A stretch of DNA of 6,099 nucleotides from Aquificaceae bacterium (GCA_015487835.1 WFOY01000089.1:1-6099); one strand, 5' to 3'; positions 1 through 6,099 are shown, numbered from the stretch's first letter. The notes: generated from the sequence alone by a model not told the origin. A program made the numbers and translations.

Positions 1-565
1 GCATGTGTATGGCCACGAGGATCGGTGATAGGAAGTCCGCGGGTAGCTTGGAAAAAACGTAGCTCAGGGTCTGGGGGCCTCCGGTTGACACCCCTATGGC
101 GACGACGGGGTTCCTTGAGAAACCGCGGGGTCTCACCTCAGGAGTCCTGAGATCTCCCTCTACCCTCTGGATCCTCGCCCTGTGGACTGCCCTTACCTTG
201 GAGACTATCTCCTCTTTGAACTTGAGGAGATCTTCAGCGCTCGAGGGCTTGGTTATGAAGTCCACAGCCCCCTTGCTGAGGGCCTCCATGGTTTCCTTCG
301 CTCCCTCCTTCGTGAGTGCGCTTATCATGAGGACCCTGCAGGTGGGACAGACCTTCCTTATCTCCTCGAGGGCTGTGAGTCCGTCCATGATAGGCATGTT
401 TATGTCGAGGGTCACAACGTCCGGCCTCTTTTCCTTCACCTTCTCCACAGCCTCCCTGCCGTTGGAGGCCTCCCCCACCACCTCTATGTCCCCGGACCCG
501 CTTAGTATCTTCTTCAGCATAAGCCTAACGAAGGGTGAGTCGTCGACAATGAGGACCCTTATCAT
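1..565 (-). CDS. cheB: Chemotaxis response regulator and protein-glutamate methylesterase CheB, 3' part outside the window
   Basis: CheB removes methyl groups from (and deamidates) glutamines and glutamates of chemoreceptors, resetting receptor sensitivity after phosphorylation by CheA. The visible 188 residues start MIRVLIVDDS and form a receiver domain (about 1-120) with acidic pocket D8/D9, phospho-acceptor D54 in VTLDINMPIMDG, switch residue S82 and conserved K106 in the ITKPSS motif. A basic, charged linker (about 120-150) follows. Then the esterase domain begins, with GVSTGGPQTL carrying the expected nucleophile S160, and H187 in AIHM at the place of the catalytic histidine. The third catalytic residue, an aspartate, and the C-terminus lie beyond position 1. 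The ATG at 565 is preceded by a strong ribosome binding site, AGGAGGAGG at 579-571, five bases upstream and inside cheR. The cheR stop and this start share one base (TGATG). The identification is firm. Confidence 0.95.
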   Translation of the reverse strand, partial: MIRVLIVDDSPFVRLMLKKILSGSGDIEVVGEASNGREAVEKVKEKRPDVVTLDINMPIMDGLTALEEIRKVCPTCRVLMISALTKEGAKETMEALSKGAVDFITKPSSAEDLLKFKEEIVSKVRAVHRARIQRVEGDLRTPEVRPRGFSRNPVVAIGVSTGGPQTLSYVFSKLPADFLSPILVAIHM

Positions 566-1356
566 CAGCCCCTCCTCCTGTAGAAGAAGAACTTACCAAC
601 TTTAAAGGGTTCAAAGAGGTCGTGAAACTCCTTCCCGAGGATCTCGGTGGATGAGATCGTGAGCACGCCTTCCCTCTTCAGGATTGTCCAGATGTTTTTG
701 AGGGCAGCTTCCTTTGAGGACCTATCGAAGTATATGAGGACGTTCCTACATAGGACAAGATCGAAGGTGCCTGTGAACCCCGAAAAGTCGGAAGGGTCTA
801 TTATGTTCGCCCTCTTGAAGTTAACCATTACCCTTATGTCCTCCTTTATCTCGAAGACATTTCCCTTCACCTTTATGAAATCCCTGTAGTCCTCCGGTAT
901 GTCCCTGATCTCCTCGATCTGGTATATACCGGACCTGGCCTTCTCAAGAACACCCAAACTTATGTCGAAGCCCGTGATCCTCCCGGTCCTGCCCCTCCTT
1001 CTCAGCATCATCGCTACGGTGTAGGGTTCCTGGCCCGTGGAGCACCCCACGCTGGCTATCTCAGGCGCTGGTATCCCGTTGATCACCTTGTCCAGAAGGA
1101 CCTCCAGCTGCTCCCTCTCCCTGAAGAACTTGGTCTCCGGGACCGTCATAAGGTCTATCAGGGCGTCCCTTCCCTTCCCCATAAAGTAGGTCATCACAGC
1201 CTCAGGGCTCTCTCTATCCATGCCTATATTTTTCAGCAGCCTCTCTATCTTGTACTCGAATATTCTCATCCTCTCCTCAGGGTAGTAGTTGCCGGTGAGC
1301 TGGTATATCAGGTCCCTGAGGAGTGATAGGATCCGCTTCCTGTCGCTGCCTTTCAC
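565..1356 (-). CDS. cheR: Chemotaxis protein methyltransferase CheR
   Basis: CheR transfers methyl groups from S-adenosylmethionine to glutamates of chemoreceptors and so opposes CheB, the next gene. The 263-residue product has the family's N-terminal helical domain (about 1-70), then TVPETKFFRE (71-80, the CheR T-x-x-E-T-x-FFR signature). Next come the SAM-binding loop GCSTGQEPYT (104-113), an acidic residue likely to contact SAM (D131 in GFDIS), and CRNVLIYFD (203-211). The length is close to that of minimal, single-domain CheR. No TPR or extra C-terminal domain is present. The start is GTG at 1356: an in-frame TAG lies ten codons upstream, no ATG intervenes, and AAGGA (1367-1363) sits six bases before it. 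It is divergent from secA and coupled to cheB through TGATG. No receptor, cheA or cheW gene is in the window, so the rest of the pathway must be elsewhere. Confidence 0.95.
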   Translation of the reverse strand: MKGSDRKRILSLLRDLIYQLTGNYYPEERMRIFEYKIERLLKNIGMDRESPEAVMTYFMGKGRDALIDLMTVPETKFFREREQLEVLLDKVINGIPAPEIASVGCSTGQEPYTVAMMLRRRGRTGRITGFDISLGVLEKARSGIYQIEEIRDIPEDYRDFIKVKGNVFEIKEDIRVMVNFKRANIIDPSDFSGFTGTFDLVLCRNVLIYFDRSSKEAALKNIWTILKREGVLTISSTEILGKEFHDLFEPFKVGKFFFYRRRG

Positions 1357-1415
1357 GACGGTTCCTTGCGGTTCTATTTTAAACTATTTAAATTAAGAAA
1401 CTTAGGGAGATCACT
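1357..1415. promoter_or_regulatory. AT-rich divergent promoter region between cheR and secA
   Basis: This 59-bp gap is the only place to start transcription of both cheR (minus) and secA (plus). It is much richer in A and T than the genes on either side. A possible plus-strand promoter is TTGCGG (1366-1371), a 17-bp spacer and TAAATT (1389-1394), each a weak match to the sigma-70 consensus. A minus-strand -10 candidate is TAAAAT (1381-1376) with no clear -35 box. The secA ribosome binding site AGGGAG (1404-1409) is six bases before ATG. Two TTTAAA palindromes nine bases apart (1378-1383 and 1387-1392) lie in the middle. I see no sigma-28 (flagellar) type promoter for cheR. The boxes are inferred from sequence only. 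Confidence 0.4.
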
Positions 1416-4370
1416 ATGATAGGCTGGTTACTCCGCAGGATCCTGGGAACAAAGAACGAGAGGGAGATAAAGAGGCTAAGACCCTTCGTCAGACGCGTAA
1501 ACGATCTCGAAAAGGACCTGGACCAGGTTCCCAACAGCGAACTCGTAGAGAGGGCTAAGGAGATCCACGAAAAGATAAGGTCCGATGAGGATCTCAGGGA
1601 GAGGATACTTAGGGGTGAGATCACCGACGAGGTGGTCCAGGTGTTCGCCCTCGTGAGGGAGGCAGCCAAGAGGACACTGGGCCTCAGGCACTTCGATGTC
1701 CAGCTGATAGGGGGTTTCGTCCTACACCAGGGGAAGATAGCGGAGATGAAGACAGGGGAGGGTAAGACCCTGGTGGCCACCCTCGCGGTCGCGGTGAACG
1801 GCATGACCGAAGAAGGGGTCCACGTAGTTACTGTGAACGACTACCTCGCCAGGAGGGACGCCCTCTGGATGGGGCCCATATACAGGTTCCTCGGTCTCGA
1901 GGTGGGGGTCATAAACTCTGACGGGAAGTCCTACAGGGTGAAGTGGGCTGACGAGGAGGCCTTCAGGTCCGCCGTAGAGAAGGACGTGAGGGTGTGGCCA
2001 AGAGGCTTTACCGAGGACATCCTACCCTCGGAGAGGGTGAACGTGGAGGCGAAGAAGGCCTTCTACACGGTCCTCGAGGAGGTCCCGAGGAGGGAAGCCT
2101 ACTCCGCCCACGTGACCTACGGGACCAACAACGAGTTCGGGTTCGACTACCTCAGGGACAACATGGCCTTCTCCAAGGAGGACATAGTCCAGGTGAAGGG
2201 TCACAACTACGCCATAGTGGACGAGGTGGACTCGATCCTCATAGACGAGGCCAGAACCCCCCTCATCATCTCAGGGCCCGCCCAGATGGACACGGAGATC
2301 TACCGCGTCGCCGACAGGGTTGTCAGGAAGCTCGAAAAAGACAAAGACTTCACCGTTGACGAGAAGAACAGGAATGTGACCCTCACCGAGCAGGGTATAG
2401 CCAAGATAGAGAGGATGCTTCAGATAGACAACCTCTACGATCTCAAGCACATAGACCTGCTCCACGCCATAGTCCAGTCCATAAGGGCCCACCACCTCTT
2501 CAAGAGGGACGTCCACTACATAGTAAAGGACGGTGAGGTCCTGATCGTTGACGAGTTCACGGGGAGGGTCCTCCCAGGGAGGAGGTGGTCCGACGGACTC
2601 CACCAGGCCATAGAGGTGAAGGAGGGGGTCAAGGTAAAGGAGGAGAACCAGACCTTGGCCTCTATCACCTTCCAGAACTACTTCAAGCTCTACAGGAAGC
2701 TGGCTGGCATGACGGGAACCGCCGAGACGGAGGCCCTCGAGTTCAGGGAGATATACGGCCTCGACGTGGTCGTGATCCCAACCCACAAGCCGATGATAAG
2801 GAGGGACCTCCCGGACCTGGTTTACAAGACAAAAAAGGAGAAGTGGGAGAAGGTTGTCGAAGAAGTTCTGATAAACCACATCTTCGGAAGACCTGTCCTC
2901 GTGGGGACCGTGTCCATAGAGGACAACGAGCACCTCTCCTCCCTTTTAAAGAACAAGAGGCTTCTAAGGCGTATCCTCGAGAAGGAGGAGGTAAAGGAGA
3001 GGATAGAGGATCTCAAAAAACGCTACGAGGTCTCCGAGGAGGAGGTCCAAAAACGTATAAAGGAGGTCCTAAAAAAGGGCATCCCCCACAACGTCCTCAA
3101 CGCAAAGCACCACGAGAAGGAGGCCTACATCATAGCTCAGGCAGGGAGGGTCGGTGCTGTCACCATAGCCACCAACATGGCGGGTAGGGGAACCGACATA
3201 CTCCTCGGCGGAAACCCCGAGTACCTCGCCAGGGAGATAATCCTCTCCTGGGGAAAGAACCCTGAGAACGCCACCGAGGAGGAGTGGAAGAGGGCCTTTG
3301 AAGAAGCCTACAGGATAACAGAGAAGGAGAAGGAGATAGTGAGAAAGCTCGGAGGTCTCCTCGTAATAGGGACCGAGAGGCACGAGTCGAGGAGGATAGA
3401 CAACCAGCTGAGGGGAAGGTCGGGAAGGCAGGGGGACCCCGGAGAGTCCAGGTTCGTTCTCTCCTTAGAGGATGACCTCCTCAGGCTCTTCGGAGGTGAG
3501 AGGGTTAGCAAGCTGATGGACATGCTCAAGATCCCCGAGGGGGAACCCATAGAGAGCAGGATGGTAACCAAGGCCATCCAGAACGCCCAGAAGAGGGTCG
3601 AAGCCCAGAACTTCCAGATAAGGAAGAGGCTCTTCGAGTACGACAACGTTATGAACACCCAGAGGGAGGTCATATACTCCTTAAGGCGTGACATCCTCGA
3701 AGGTGAGAACCTTAAAGAGGAGATACTCCAGTTCATGAGGGACGTCCTGGAGAGGGAGGTGGAGAGACTCCTGCCCGAGGAGGAACCAGAACTCTGGGAG
3801 ACTGAACCCCTCAGGGACTTCCTCAAGGAGTGGATCGGTAGGGACGTGGAAATACCGGAGGCGAGGGACAAGGAGGACCTTGTGAACGCCCTCCACGAGA
3901 AGCTGAAAGAACTCTACGAGGAGAAGGAGAGGGAGATAGGAAGTCCCGAAACAATGAGAGAGCTGGAGAGGATAATACTCCTAAACATCCTCGACACCCT
4001 CTGGAGGGAGCACCTCCACGTTTTAGACAGGCTGAGAGAAGGTATATACCTAAGAGGCTACGCGGCGAGGGACCCCCTTATAGAGTACAAGAGGGAGGCC
4101 TTCGAACTCTTCGAGGACCTGCTCCACAACATAAAGACCCACACGATCTCAACCCTCTTCCACGTCCAGGTGAAGTCTCAGGAGGAGATAGAGAAAGAAA
4201 GAGAGCTGGAGGAGAGGAAACACGAGGAGATGCTGAGCCAGGCTGTCTTCGCAGGATCTGACGGATCCGGAAGAGGACCAAGGCCCAAGACCCTTAAGGA
4301 GAGGATCATGAACGAGAGACTGAGAAAGCAGAGGCTGAGATCGAAGAGACTTGAGAAGAACCAGGGTTAG
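1416..4370 (+). CDS. secA: Preprotein translocase ATPase SecA
   Basis: SecA is the cytoplasmic motor that pushes unfolded preproteins through the SecYEG channel by ATP hydrolysis. All core parts are visible in 984 residues. NBD1 has Walker A MKTGEGKT (111-118) and Walker B VDEVDSILIDEAR (268-280). The preprotein-crosslinking domain runs from about 229 to 377, and GMTGTA is at 431-436. NBD2 has TNMAGRGTDI (587-596) and the arginine-finger motif QLRGRSGRQGDPG (664-676). The helical scaffold and two-helix finger include ILDTLWREHL (858-867). Compared with E. coli SecA (recalled sequence), it has about 50 extra residues in NBD1 (roughly 171-227) and about 40 extra, highly charged residues in NBD2 (roughly 513-553). 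The C-terminus ends in a Lys/Arg-rich tail and lacks the CxCx8CH zinc motif used for SecB binding in E. coli. AGGGAG lies six bases before the ATG. purU follows directly. Identification is certain; the extra segments fit an Aquificota origin. Confidence 0.98.
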   Translation: MIGWLLRRILGTKNEREIKRLRPFVRRVNDLEKDLDQVPNSELVERAKEIHEKIRSDEDLRERILRGEITDEVVQVFALVREAAKRTLGLRHFDVQLIGGFVLHQGKIAEMKTGEGKTLVATLAVAVNGMTEEGVHVVTVNDYLARRDALWMGPIYRFLGLEVGVINSDGKSYRVKWADEEAFRSAVEKDVRVWPRGFTEDILPSERVNVEAKKAFYTVLEEVPRREAYSAHVTYGTNNEFGFDYLRDNMAFSKEDIVQVKGHNYAIVDEVDSILIDEARTPLIISGPAQMDTEIYRVADRVVRKLEKDKDFTVDEKNRNVTLTEQGIAKIERMLQIDNLYDLKHIDLLHAIVQSIRAHHLFKRDVHYIVKDGEVLIVDEFTGRVLPGRRWSDGLHQAIEVKEGVKVKEENQTLASITFQNYFKLYRKLAGMTGTAETEALEFREIYGLDVVVIPTHKPMIRRDLPDLVYKTKKEKWEKVVEEVLINHIFGRPVLVGTVSIEDNEHLSSLLKNKRLLRRILEKEEVKERIEDLKKRYEVSEEEVQKRIKEVLKKGIPHNVLNAKHHEKEAYIIAQAGRVGAVTIATNMAGRGTDILLGGNPEYLAREIILSWGKNPENATEEEWKRAFEEAYRITEKEKEIVRKLGGLLVIGTERHESRRIDNQLRGRSGRQGDPGESRFVLSLEDDLLRLFGGERVSKLMDMLKIPEGEPIESRMVTKAIQNAQKRVEAQNFQIRKRLFEYDNVMNTQREVIYSLRRDILEGENLKEEILQFMRDVLEREVERLLPEEEPELWETEPLRDFLKEWIGRDVEIPEARDKEDLVNALHEKLKELYEEKEREIGSPETMRELERIILLNILDTLWREHLHVLDRLREGIYLRGYAARDPLIEYKREAFELFEDLLHNIKTHTISTLFHVQVKSQEEIEKERELEERKHEEMLSQAVFAGSDGSGRGPRPKTLKERIMNERLRKQRLRSKRLEKNQG

Positions 4371-5222
4371 ATGGTCTCTGCCATACTCCTTGTCTCGTGC
4401 CCAGACCGTAAAGGTATAGTTAGAGAGATAGCCAGCTTTATCGCAACCAACAACGGGAACATAATCCACTTCGACCAGCACATAGACTTCCAGAAAGGCA
4501 TCTTCTTCGCGAGGGTAGAGTGGGACATAACGGAGTTCAGGATACCGAGGGACCAGATAGGAGAGGCTTTCAAACCTATAGCGGAGAAGTTCTCCATGGA
4601 CTACAGGATCCACTTCAGTGACTACCTCCAGAAGGTAGCCATATTCGTCTCCAAACAGGGACACTGTCTGTACGACCTCCTCCAGAGGTTCAGGAGCGGG
4701 GATCTGAGGGGAAGTCCTGAGCTTGTAATAAGCAACCACCCGGACTTAAGACCCGTTGCCGAGTTCTTCGGCGTCCCCTTCTACCACATTCCTAAATCGA
4801 GGGACAACAAAAGGGAGACCGAGGAGAAAGAGCTGAAACTCCTGGAAGAGAAAGGTATAGACCTGATCGTGCTGGCCCGCTATATGCAGATCCTCTCAAA
4901 GGACTTCGTCGATAGGTACAGGAACAGGATAATAAACATCCACCACTCCTTCCTTCCAGCCTTTCCAGGTGCCAAACCTTACCACAGGGCCTACGAGAGG
5001 GGTGTGAAGATAATAGGGGCAACGAGCCACTACGTGACCGAGGTTCTCGACGAGGGCCCCATAATAGACCAGGACATAATAAGGGTCAGCCACAGGGACT
5101 CCTTGGAGGACTTCATAAGGAAGGGGAAGGACATAGAGAGGATGGTCCTCGCCCGGGCTGTGAAGTGGCACTTAGAACACAAGGTCTTGGTCTATGAAGG
5201 TAGGACCGTCGTCTTCGATTAG
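4371..5222 (+). CDS. purU: Formyltetrahydrofolate deformylase PurU
   Basis: PurU hydrolyses 10-formyltetrahydrofolate to tetrahydrofolate and formate, balancing the one-carbon pool. In some bacteria it supplies formate for purine synthesis. The 283-residue protein has an N-terminal ACT domain (about 1-85, beginning ILLVSCPDRKGIVREIA), the PurU-typical SKQGHCLYDLL (94-104), and a formyltransferase-fold catalytic domain. The N-x-H pair N189/H191 (INIHHSFLPAF) and D227 (VLDEGPIIDQ) correspond to the catalytic Asn, His and Asp known from GAR transformylase and PurU. The ACT domain plus HCLYDLL separate it from PurN, which has no ACT domain. The ATG follows the secA stop codon with no gap, and AGGG (4363-4366) is a modest ribosome binding site, so translation is probably coupled to secA. 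No functional link between the two is obvious. The stop overlaps, on the opposite strand, the stop of the small gene that follows. Confidence 0.95.
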   Translation: MVSAILLVSCPDRKGIVREIASFIATNNGNIIHFDQHIDFQKGIFFARVEWDITEFRIPRDQIGEAFKPIAEKFSMDYRIHFSDYLQKVAIFVSKQGHCLYDLLQRFRSGDLRGSPELVISNHPDLRPVAEFFGVPFYHIPKSRDNKRETEEKELKLLEEKGIDLIVLARYMQILSKDFVDRYRNRIINIHHSFLPAFPGAKPYHRAYERGVKIIGATSHYVTEVLDEGPIIDQDIIRVSHRDSLEDFIRKGKDIERMVLARAVKWHLEHKVLVYEGRTVVFD

Positions 5223-5374
5223 GTTATCTCCTCCTCGTCCTGGGGAGGCGGAGAAGGCTTTGGTGTCAGCTTCTCCACGTCGGGATGGGTAAGGAGCATT
5301 GTAAAGCAGAAGACCGCAAGACCCCATATGATACCCCAGGAGACCAGCATGAATATCAGAGCCTCACCGCTCAT
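5219..5374 (-). CDS. Single-span membrane microprotein, possibly MetS-like transporter subunit
   Basis: A 51-codon reading frame, ATG at 5374 to TAA at 5221-5219. The product starts MSGEALIFMLVSWGIIWG. Residues 5-28 are an unbroken hydrophobic stretch with two tryptophans, enough for one membrane helix. The rest is a hydrophilic tail that is proline-rich then acidic (TPKPSPPPQDEEEIT). This layout, including the A-[IL]-I-x-M and IIWG pattern near the N-terminus, resembles the small MetS-type subunits of NSS-family sodium symporters as I remember them; that link is inference and no transporter gene is nearby. The frame fills the gap between purU and the next gene almost exactly. Its stop interlocks with the purU stop (4-base convergent overlap). 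No good ribosome binding site precedes the ATG; GAGG is 14 bases upstream. It could be a leaderless message or start differently, but a start at Met9 would cut into the helix. The gene is likely real, the function unknown. Confidence 0.65.
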   Translation of the reverse strand: MSGEALIFMLVSWGIIWGLAVFCFTMLLTHPDVEKLTPKPSPPPQDEEEIT

Positions 5375-5393
5375 AACTTATATAATATCCTCG
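5375..5393. promoter_or_regulatory. Very short divergent start region with overlapping -10-like boxes
   Basis: Only 19 bp separate the ATG of the minus-strand membrane microprotein from the ATG of the plus-strand 59-codon gene. The centre is the perfect palindrome TTATATAA (5378-5385). On the plus strand TATAAT (5381-5386) is an exact -10 box whose predicted start of transcription would fall at about the A of the ATG at 5394. On the minus strand TATAAG (5382-5377) ends two bases before the other ATG, too close to serve it. TATTAT (5387-5382) is an alternative. No TTGACA-like box is evident for either direction. If the plus box is used, the message would be leaderless. This is inference; the signal may be chance in an AT-rich gap. 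Confidence 0.35.
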
Positions 5394-5573
5394 ATGGAGG
5401 AAACGGTCCTGAAGATAAACGGAAAGAGGGTAAAGCTAAAAGACTTCCCCATGAGAGCCCTCAGAGGAACGGTCTTGGGTTTCGTAAGGAGCCTAAACCT
5501 CGAGGAAGAACCCAAGGAGATAGAGATAATCATAAAGGTGGATGAGGAGGATAACGGAGACCGTAGAGTTTGA
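5394..5573 (+). CDS. Small conserved-looking protein of unknown function, 59 residues
   Basis: The frame encodes a charged soluble protein with no signal peptide, membrane segment or cysteine. The sequence alternates TVLKINGKRVKLKDF (two likely strands), a helix-like stretch around ALRGTVLGFVRSL, then a strand EIEIIIKVD, suggesting a beta-beta-alpha-beta mini-fold. The pattern ING-x-x-V-x-L-x-x-F, TVxGxVxSL and EIEI recalls small uncharacterised proteins common in thermophilic bacteria and archaea, but I cannot name a family from the sequence alone. I chose ATG 5394 because the longer version from 5328 would run antisense through the membrane-protein gene and adds residues that do not look like this protein. 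No ribosome binding site precedes 5394, only an exact TATAAT. The last 32 bases overlap the start of the pseudouridine synthase gene, so the two are probably co-translated. It is likely a real gene with unknown role. Confidence 0.7.
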   Translation: MEETVLKINGKRVKLKDFPMRALRGTVLGFVRSLNLEEEPKEIEIIIKVDEEDNGDRRV

Positions 5574-6099
5574 AGTAGGCGAAGAAAAGGAAGGGTCACG
5601 CCTCGACGTCTTTCTCTCCAGTTCCTACCCCGAGTTCTCGAGAACCTACCTGAAGAGACTAATTGAGGAGGGCCACGTCCTCGTAAACGGGGAGGAGGTG
5701 AGGAAGCCCTCGAAGAAGCTAAAGGCTGGCGACAGAGTCCTCCTCTTGGTTCCGGAACCGGAACCCTTAGAGATAAAGCCTGAGAACATACCTTTGGAGA
5801 TCCTTCACGAGGACGAGGATATAGCTGTAGTTGTGAAGCCCTGCGGTATGGTGGTCCACCCTTCCCCCGGACACACATCGGGGACTTTGGTGAACGCCCT
5901 TTTGTATCATCTAAAGGATCTCTCAACCATCGGCGGTGTTGAGAGACCTGGCATAGTCCACAGGCTGGACAGAGAAACCACAGGTCTCATGGTAATCGCC
6001 AAGAACGACAGAGCCCACAGGAAACTCACCCAGCAGTTCGCGGAGAGAAAGACCGAAAAACTCTACAGAGTCCTCGTGAAGGGAGTACCCGAAAAGGAC
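5542..6099 (+). CDS. rluD: RluD-type large-subunit rRNA pseudouridine synthase, C-terminal part outside the window
   Basis: This family isomerises specific uridines of rRNA to pseudouridine. RluD acts on helix 69 of 23S rRNA at three sites. The 186 visible residues contain an N-terminal S4 RNA-binding domain (about 18-72: SRLDVFLSSSYPEFSR, then VLVNGEEVRKPSKKLKAGD). The catalytic domain follows, with VVKPCGMVVHPSPGH (97-111) and GIVHRLDRETTGLMVIAK (137-154). D143 of the HRLD motif is the expected catalytic aspartate. The 3' portion lies past the window edge. ATG 5542 is the only reasonable start: TAA lies in frame three codons upstream (5533-5535) and the next possible start is inside the S4 domain. 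AAAGG (5534-5538) is three bases before it. The start overlaps the preceding small gene by 32 bases. RluD rather than RluC is favoured by the HPSPGH and S4 arrangement, but the exact target site cannot be fixed from a partial protein. Confidence 0.9.
   Translation, partial: MRRITETVEFEVGEEKEGSRLDVFLSSSYPEFSRTYLKRLIEEGHVLVNGEEVRKPSKKLKAGDRVLLLVPEPEPLEIKPENIPLEILHEDEDIAVVVKPCGMVVHPSPGHTSGTLVNALLYHLKDLSTIGGVERPGIVHRLDRETTGLMVIAKNDRAHRKLTQQFAERKTEKLYRVLVKGVPEKD

Noticed and set aside
96..605. A 169-codon plus-strand frame rich in Ser, Thr and Leu
   Set aside because: It is antisense to cheB, whose receiver and esterase motifs are all present in the minus-strand frame.
1378..1392. Paired TTTAAA palindromes between cheR and secA as a possible operator
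   Set aside because: Six-base AT palindromes are expected by chance in such an AT-rich gap, and no known regulator matches them; kept only as a note in the promoter entry.
2271..2933. A 220-codon open frame antisense to secA, and several other long frames on both strands inside secA, cheR, cheB and purU
   Set aside because: Their products are low-complexity Gly, Arg, Leu, Val or Ser mixtures with no motif, and they lie fully inside genes with unmistakable family motifs. They come from the purine-rich codon bias of the sense strand.
5228..5253. Imperfect hairpin just after the purU stop (arms 5228-5236 and 5245-5253, 8 of 9 pairs, 8-base loop), a possible terminator
   Set aside because: No T-run follows on either strand, and the arms are simple CTCC/GGAG repeats coding for the Pro- and Glu-rich tail of the minus-strand microprotein, so the pairing is probably incidental.
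5285..5545. An 86-codon plus-strand frame with a Lys, Arg and Gly-rich product
   Set aside because: It overlaps in other frames both the membrane microprotein gene and the 59-residue gene, has no recognisable domain and looks like a shadow frame.
5328..5573. Longer version of the 59-residue protein, starting at ATG 5328 (81 codons)
   Set aside because: The extra 22 residues run antisense through the start of the membrane microprotein gene and are unlike the compact protein that follows; ATG 5394 after an exact TATAAT is a simpler start.

Overview
The window looks like the chromosome of a thermophilic member of the Aquificota, probably Aquificaceae. The signs are a SecA of 984 residues with the extended ATPase domains I associate with Aquifex-type SecA, proteins rich in Glu, Lys and Arg, and heavy use of AGG and ATA codons at moderate GC. 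The assignment rests on family knowledge recalled from memory, not on a database search. Every gene is tightly packed; the only non-coding stretches are 59 bp (1357-1415) and 19 bp (5375-5393).

Left part, minus strand (1-1356): cheR then cheB, the receptor methyltransferase and methylesterase of chemotaxis adaptation, translationally coupled through a TGATG stop/start overlap. cheB runs off the left edge of the window. Divergent from them across the AT-rich 59-bp gap is secA.

Middle, plus strand (1416-5222): secA (preprotein translocase ATPase) followed with no spacer by purU (formyltetrahydrofolate deformylase). The SecA carries one insertion in each nucleotide-binding domain and ends in a basic tail with no zinc-binding motif.

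Right part (5219-6099): a 51-codon gene for a single-span membrane protein lies on the minus strand. Its stop codon interlocks with the purU stop, and it is too short for ordinary ORF calling. A 19-bp AT-rich gap with a palindromic TATA core separates it from a divergent 59-codon conserved-looking small gene on the plus strand. That gene overlaps by 32 bp the start of an RluD-type 23S rRNA pseudouridine synthase gene, which runs off the right edge.

The large genes are housekeeping or chemotaxis functions and do not form one pathway. I see no RNA gene, mobile element, CRISPR array or defence system. The parts most worth a second look are the SecA insertions, the unlisted membrane microprotein, and the very short divergent start region at 5375-5393.
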